Shown here: positions 61,265 through 64,000 of the stretch, in pieces
Numbering within the stretch: the first letter of the stretch is position 1
Layout: the number at the start of each line of letters is the position of its first letter
Assembly (NCBI GenBank): GCA_900768995.1
Contig: CAAGEZ010000001.1
Span: forward strand, 1 to 64,000
DNA length: 64,000 nt
Direction of reading: 5' to 3'
Source of the DNA: Oscillospiraceae bacterium
Lineage (GTDB): Bacteria > Bacillota > Clostridia > Oscillospirales > Ruminococcaceae
Made by a program: the position numbers and the translations under genes
The notes under the pieces: generated by a model
Seen by the model: the letters and a program-made list of their open reading frames with translations, nothing else
Told to the model about the DNA's origin: nothing
The model's database searches: none

Positions 61265-62803
61265 TTAATTTCTGTTAAGAATACCCCGAATTATCTTTTT
61301 CACCAGCCCGAAAAAGTATCCGAACTCATCTGTCCTGCCGAAGAGGACGAGGAAAATGAGATTGGGAACCGTCGCACATACCGCCGCCTTTGCTATAAAT
61401 GCGGCGATAGGGGCTGAAAGTGTTATGAGTGAGCATAGGAAATATGTCACGCCGCAGGTCACAGCCGTCACAGCAGTGTACATTATAAGCCTGCCGAAAT
61501 ATTTTTTGGGACTTGCCTTAAAAACATACTTAAACAGCACATATGGCTCCACCCATATGCACACCGTTACCGTACTGATGACCGTACCCATAAAAATTCC
61601 CGCAGCACCCATAACTCGGGCAAGGAGGACAGATGTGACAAGGTTCACGGCAGCTTCAACGACAGGCTTGTACCTGTCATAGTAAAACGCTCCCGCCGCC
61701 TCACGGTAGGTAAGGCAGGTCTTTCTTATGCCCGTGAGGAAGAACACCGCCGATATGAGCACCACCGTGCCCATACCGAAAACAAGGCTGTCGGTTCTGA
61801 GCCAAATGCAGATAAAGGGGTTGAAAAGGCACACAAGGCACACAAAACAGAAGCCCATTATCCAGAAATTCATAAAGAACACACGGTAAAAGCTTTCCGA
61901 AAGCTTGGTTTTGTCCCCGTCCTCGGCGTTAAGGTTGCCCACTCCTGCCGAAATGGACACGAAAAACTGGGCAATTACCTTTTCGAGAGCGTTTGTTATG
62001 AGATAATAATTTGAGTAAATTCCCGCAGAGGCAAGCCCCACAAGCTTTGAGATAAGTATATTGTCCGTTGACAGAACAACAATGCCCCCGATTTTGTGCA
62101 TAAGCATCGCCCTGATATTTTTCTTTATGTCCTCAAAAAGCTCTGCGGGCAGGGGCAAAACGTCCTTTTCCTTAAGGTATGGGTACAGCTTGTCTGCCGC
62201 CATTGAAACGGCGATATTTTCAAGCACCGTGAACACAAGCTGCACCGCCGTGAACAGCAGAAAATCCCTTGTGGCATACAGCATAATTATCTGAGCCACG
62301 TTCATTGCAAGATAAAAGCCGTAACGGTAATATGTTGCGATATATCTTTTCTGGTCGCAGATGATAAGGGTGCGCTTGTAGGTGAAGAAGTAGGAAATGC
62401 CAGTGTTTGCGGCATAGAGGAGATATATGGCGGTAAGGTGGGGAATGTCGGGTACCTCGTCCATAAACATAGGATATATGGGCACAAAAAGCACCGCCAG
62501 CGCCAAAATGCCGCAGCCGATGCCGTTGTACGCCCGTTTATAAAACCGCATCAGTGACTTTATAACAGGGATATCACCATTGGCAAGGGGCTTGTAGAGC
62601 GCAAAGGTCATAGCCGTTCCCACGCCAAGCTCCGCCAGCGACAATACCGACAGGATATTTGAAAACAGCCCGTTTATTCCGAGATACTGCTCGTCAAGGC
62701 AGCTTATAAAAACACGCCTTGCGATAAAGCTTATAAGTATTCCAAGTCCCTGCCCGATAAAGGCGGCGGTAAGATTTTTCAGGGAAGCCTGAGTTCGTGT
62801 CAT
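61265..62803 (-). CDS. Polysaccharide flippase, Wzx-like (MVF/MATE-type fold)
   Basis: A 512-residue protein with about 14 membrane segments. 'RTQASLKNLTAAFIGQGLGILISFIARRVFI' at the N-terminus, 'YLGINGLFSNILSVLSLAELGVGTAMTFALYKPLA' and 'STDNILISKLVGLASAGIYSNYYLI' are typical of lipopolysaccharide or capsule flippases in Firmicutes. It would carry lipid-linked sugar units outward. It ends 168 bases before the MBOAT operon promoter region and begins 13 bases after the polymerase gene. GGAGAGATC precedes the ATG. Confidence 0.93.
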   Translation of the reverse strand: MTRTQASLKNLTAAFIGQGLGILISFIARRVFISCLDEQYLGINGLFSNILSVLSLAELGVGTAMTFALYKPLANGDIPVIKSLMRFYKRAYNGIGCGILALAVLFVPIYPMFMDEVPDIPHLTAIYLLYAANTGISYFFTYKRTLIICDQKRYIATYYRYGFYLAMNVAQIIMLYATRDFLLFTAVQLVFTVLENIAVSMAADKLYPYLKEKDVLPLPAELFEDIKKNIRAMLMHKIGGIVVLSTDNILISKLVGLASAGIYSNYYLITNALEKVIAQFFVSISAGVGNLNAEDGDKTKLSESFYRVFFMNFWIMGFCFVCLVCLFNPFICIWLRTDSLVFGMGTVVLISAVFFLTGIRKTCLTYREAAGAFYYDRYKPVVEAAVNLVTSVLLARVMGAAGIFMGTVISTVTVCIWVEPYVLFKYVFKASPKKYFGRLIMYTAVTAVTCGVTYFLCSLITLSAPIAAFIAKAAVCATVPNLIFLVLFGRTDEFGYFFGLVKKIIRGILNRN

Positions 62804-62816
62804 ATGATCTCTCCGT

Positions 62817-64000
62817 TTACCGACGGTTCAGACGGTAGTAGATGTAGCGTTTGGAAAGGGGAACAGCCTCCGCATCGCTTTCTTCCCCATTATCCGACTG
62901 CTCCGCTATTTCGGGAACACAGCAGGAGATAACGGGGAGGACAAATATCCATATATTTGAGTATGCCTCCATAAGCATCATTACCATAACGGTAAAAATT
63001 CCGAAGGAAAGCATCTGGGACACTCTGAGCCTTCTGTATTTATAAAGCGAGACTGCCGATACGGCAAAAATAAGCACATAGAACACCAGTGACAGCACTC
63101 CGCCCTGCAAAAGCACCTCAAGGACTGCATTGTGGGCATAGTAATACTGACCTCTTATAAAAATAAGTCCGTGTCCCTCATAAATGCCGTAACCTATAAT
63201 GGGAGAACGCTTTATGAGCATTGCGGCTATGTCCCAGATATCGGTTCTGCCCGTAAAGGATATGCTTTTGTGGAGCAGGTCCTCTATTATGAACGAAAAT
63301 GCCGACTGGAGTCTGAAAACAATTATGCACAAAAATGCGGCAATGTATATCACTGAGAGATTCAGGGAATCAAACAGCACAGCCGTTTTTTTTCCGTAAA
63401 TGAGGAATACAAACAGCAGGAACATCACAAGTCCCGCAACTCCCGTGGCAGACCAGGTTATAAGTATGGTAGCCGAGACCACAGCCGTAAAGAAAAGCAC
63501 CTTTCCCGTAATTTTTCTGCCGCTTATGCCGCTGTAGACAAACCCATATATGAGCAGGGGTATGAGCAGCGGAGGAAAACCGTTTCGGCTTCCGAGGAGA
63601 TAATAGATATTTCCGTAATAATCATCTTTTGCAATGCCGCCGGGAAATATCAGAACAGTAAGGAGATTTATTACCGAAAGCGGGATATAGATATCAAGAA
63701 CGGTCTTGAAATAAAGCCTGCTGTTTTTCTTCACTGAAAGCTCCGTTATCATACAGAAGCTTATGACCGTTCCGCAGCTCACCGCCAGCTTCCAGTAATT
63801 TCCGTCATTCATAGCTGTGGAAAAAAGCAGGGTAAGCTGATAAAGGATTATGCAGGCAAGCATTCGGCTGAGCCTTCTGCCGTTAAGATAAAGTACGATT
63901 ATTATTCCGAAGGAAATTATCTTTCCCACGTCAAAAAGAGTGTCCAGGATATGGAGCGACGGAATGTTCTCAAACACCTGAAGCTTAAAGAAGGGCAGAA
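62817..64000 (-). CDS. O-antigen ligase/Wzy-like polymerase, 5' end outside the window
   Basis: At least 394 residues of a multispan protein with about ten membrane segments and a central extracellular stretch with 'TGRTDIWDIAAMLIKRSPIIGYGIYEGHG' and 'YYYAHNAVLEVLLQGGVLSL'. These are the Wzy_C (O-antigen ligase) signature (GYG and HN). It would polymerise or ligate surface glycan. The frame stays open to the window edge ('LPFFKLQ' upstream), and the GTG at 63977 has no ribosome site, so the true start lies beyond 64000. It is the first visible gene of the polysaccharide cluster. Confidence 0.88.
   Translation of the reverse strand, partial: LPFFKLQVFENIPSLHILDTLFDVGKIISFGIIIVLYLNGRRLSRMLACIILYQLTLLFSTAMNDGNYWKLAVSCGTVISFCMITELSVKKNSRLYFKTVLDIYIPLSVINLLTVLIFPGGIAKDDYYGNIYYLLGSRNGFPPLLIPLLIYGFVYSGISGRKITGKVLFFTAVVSATILITWSATGVAGLVMFLLFVFLIYGKKTAVLFDSLNLSVIYIAAFLCIIVFRLQSAFSFIIEDLLHKSISFTGRTDIWDIAAMLIKRSPIIGYGIYEGHGLIFIRGQYYYAHNAVLEVLLQGGVLSLVFYVLIFAVSAVSLYKYRRLRVSQMLSFGIFTVMVMMLMEAYSNIWIFVLPVISCCVPEIAEQSDNGEESDAEAVPLSKRYIYYRLNRR

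Overview
The window looks like a chromosomal segment of a low-to-moderate GC Gram-positive anaerobe of the Clostridia, most likely Oscillospiraceae/Ruminococcaceae and probably Ruminococcus-like. The reasons are strong AGGAGG-type ribosome binding sites, many TTGACA-17-TATAAT promoters, several TTG and GTG starts, the order rpoB-rpoC-rpsL-rpsG-fusA-tuf, an iron-sulfur type PurF, an archaeal-type PurO paired with a stand-alone AICAR transformylase, and a double-domain acyl-CoA dehydratase activase. No rRNA, tRNA or CRISPR array was seen.

Layout. 1-351: end of an IS5-like element. 365-6180: D-lactate dehydrogenase family enzyme, a secreted tyrosine-rich repeat protein, and a Tet(M)-like translational GTPase fused to a NYN/Rae1-like nuclease. 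6214-6900: a decayed type III toxin-antitoxin locus (ToxN/AbiQ-like toxin with an in-frame stop, terminator, pseudoknot-forming antitoxin RNA, consensus promoter). 6905-10906: pyrE with an unknown partner, and two RNA methyltransferases. 10945-15405: a solute-binding lipoprotein paired with a hybrid sensor kinase. 15531-22708: a YgjP-like metalloprotease, a tiny membrane protein, two uncharacterised proteins, shikimate kinase and the activase. 22722-23125: an internally deleted copy of the same IS. 23187-26166: aminotransferase, FkbM-like methyltransferase and a small unknown protein.

26197-37400 (minus strand) is a long purine operon read as purE, purC, a PurF paralogue lacking the glutaminase nucleophile, purF, purM, a membrane protein, purN, purO, AICAR transformylase, a lipoprotein, a membrane protein and purD. 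Its leader is about 220 bases long and carries a candidate 34-residue leader peptide. 37606-50703 holds a ferredoxin and the tuf/fusA/rpsG/rpsL/rpoC/rpoB block, all core transcription and translation genes on the minus strand. 50833-55668 carries a YifB-type ATPase, a cysteine hydrolase, a lipase-like hydrolase, a tyrosine recombinase and a small unknown protein.

55719-56100 is a complete-looking type I toxin-antitoxin module: a 32-residue hydrophobic peptide with a structured leader and a convergent antisense RNA. 56239-64000 holds a membrane protein, a 102-bp hairpin element and a cell-surface polysaccharide cluster (PHP phosphatase, DHHW protein, MBOAT acyltransferase, flippase, polymerase/ligase). 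The most interesting items are the two RNA-based toxin-antitoxin loci, the GTPase-nuclease fusion, the catalytically altered PurF paralogue and the purine operon leader.
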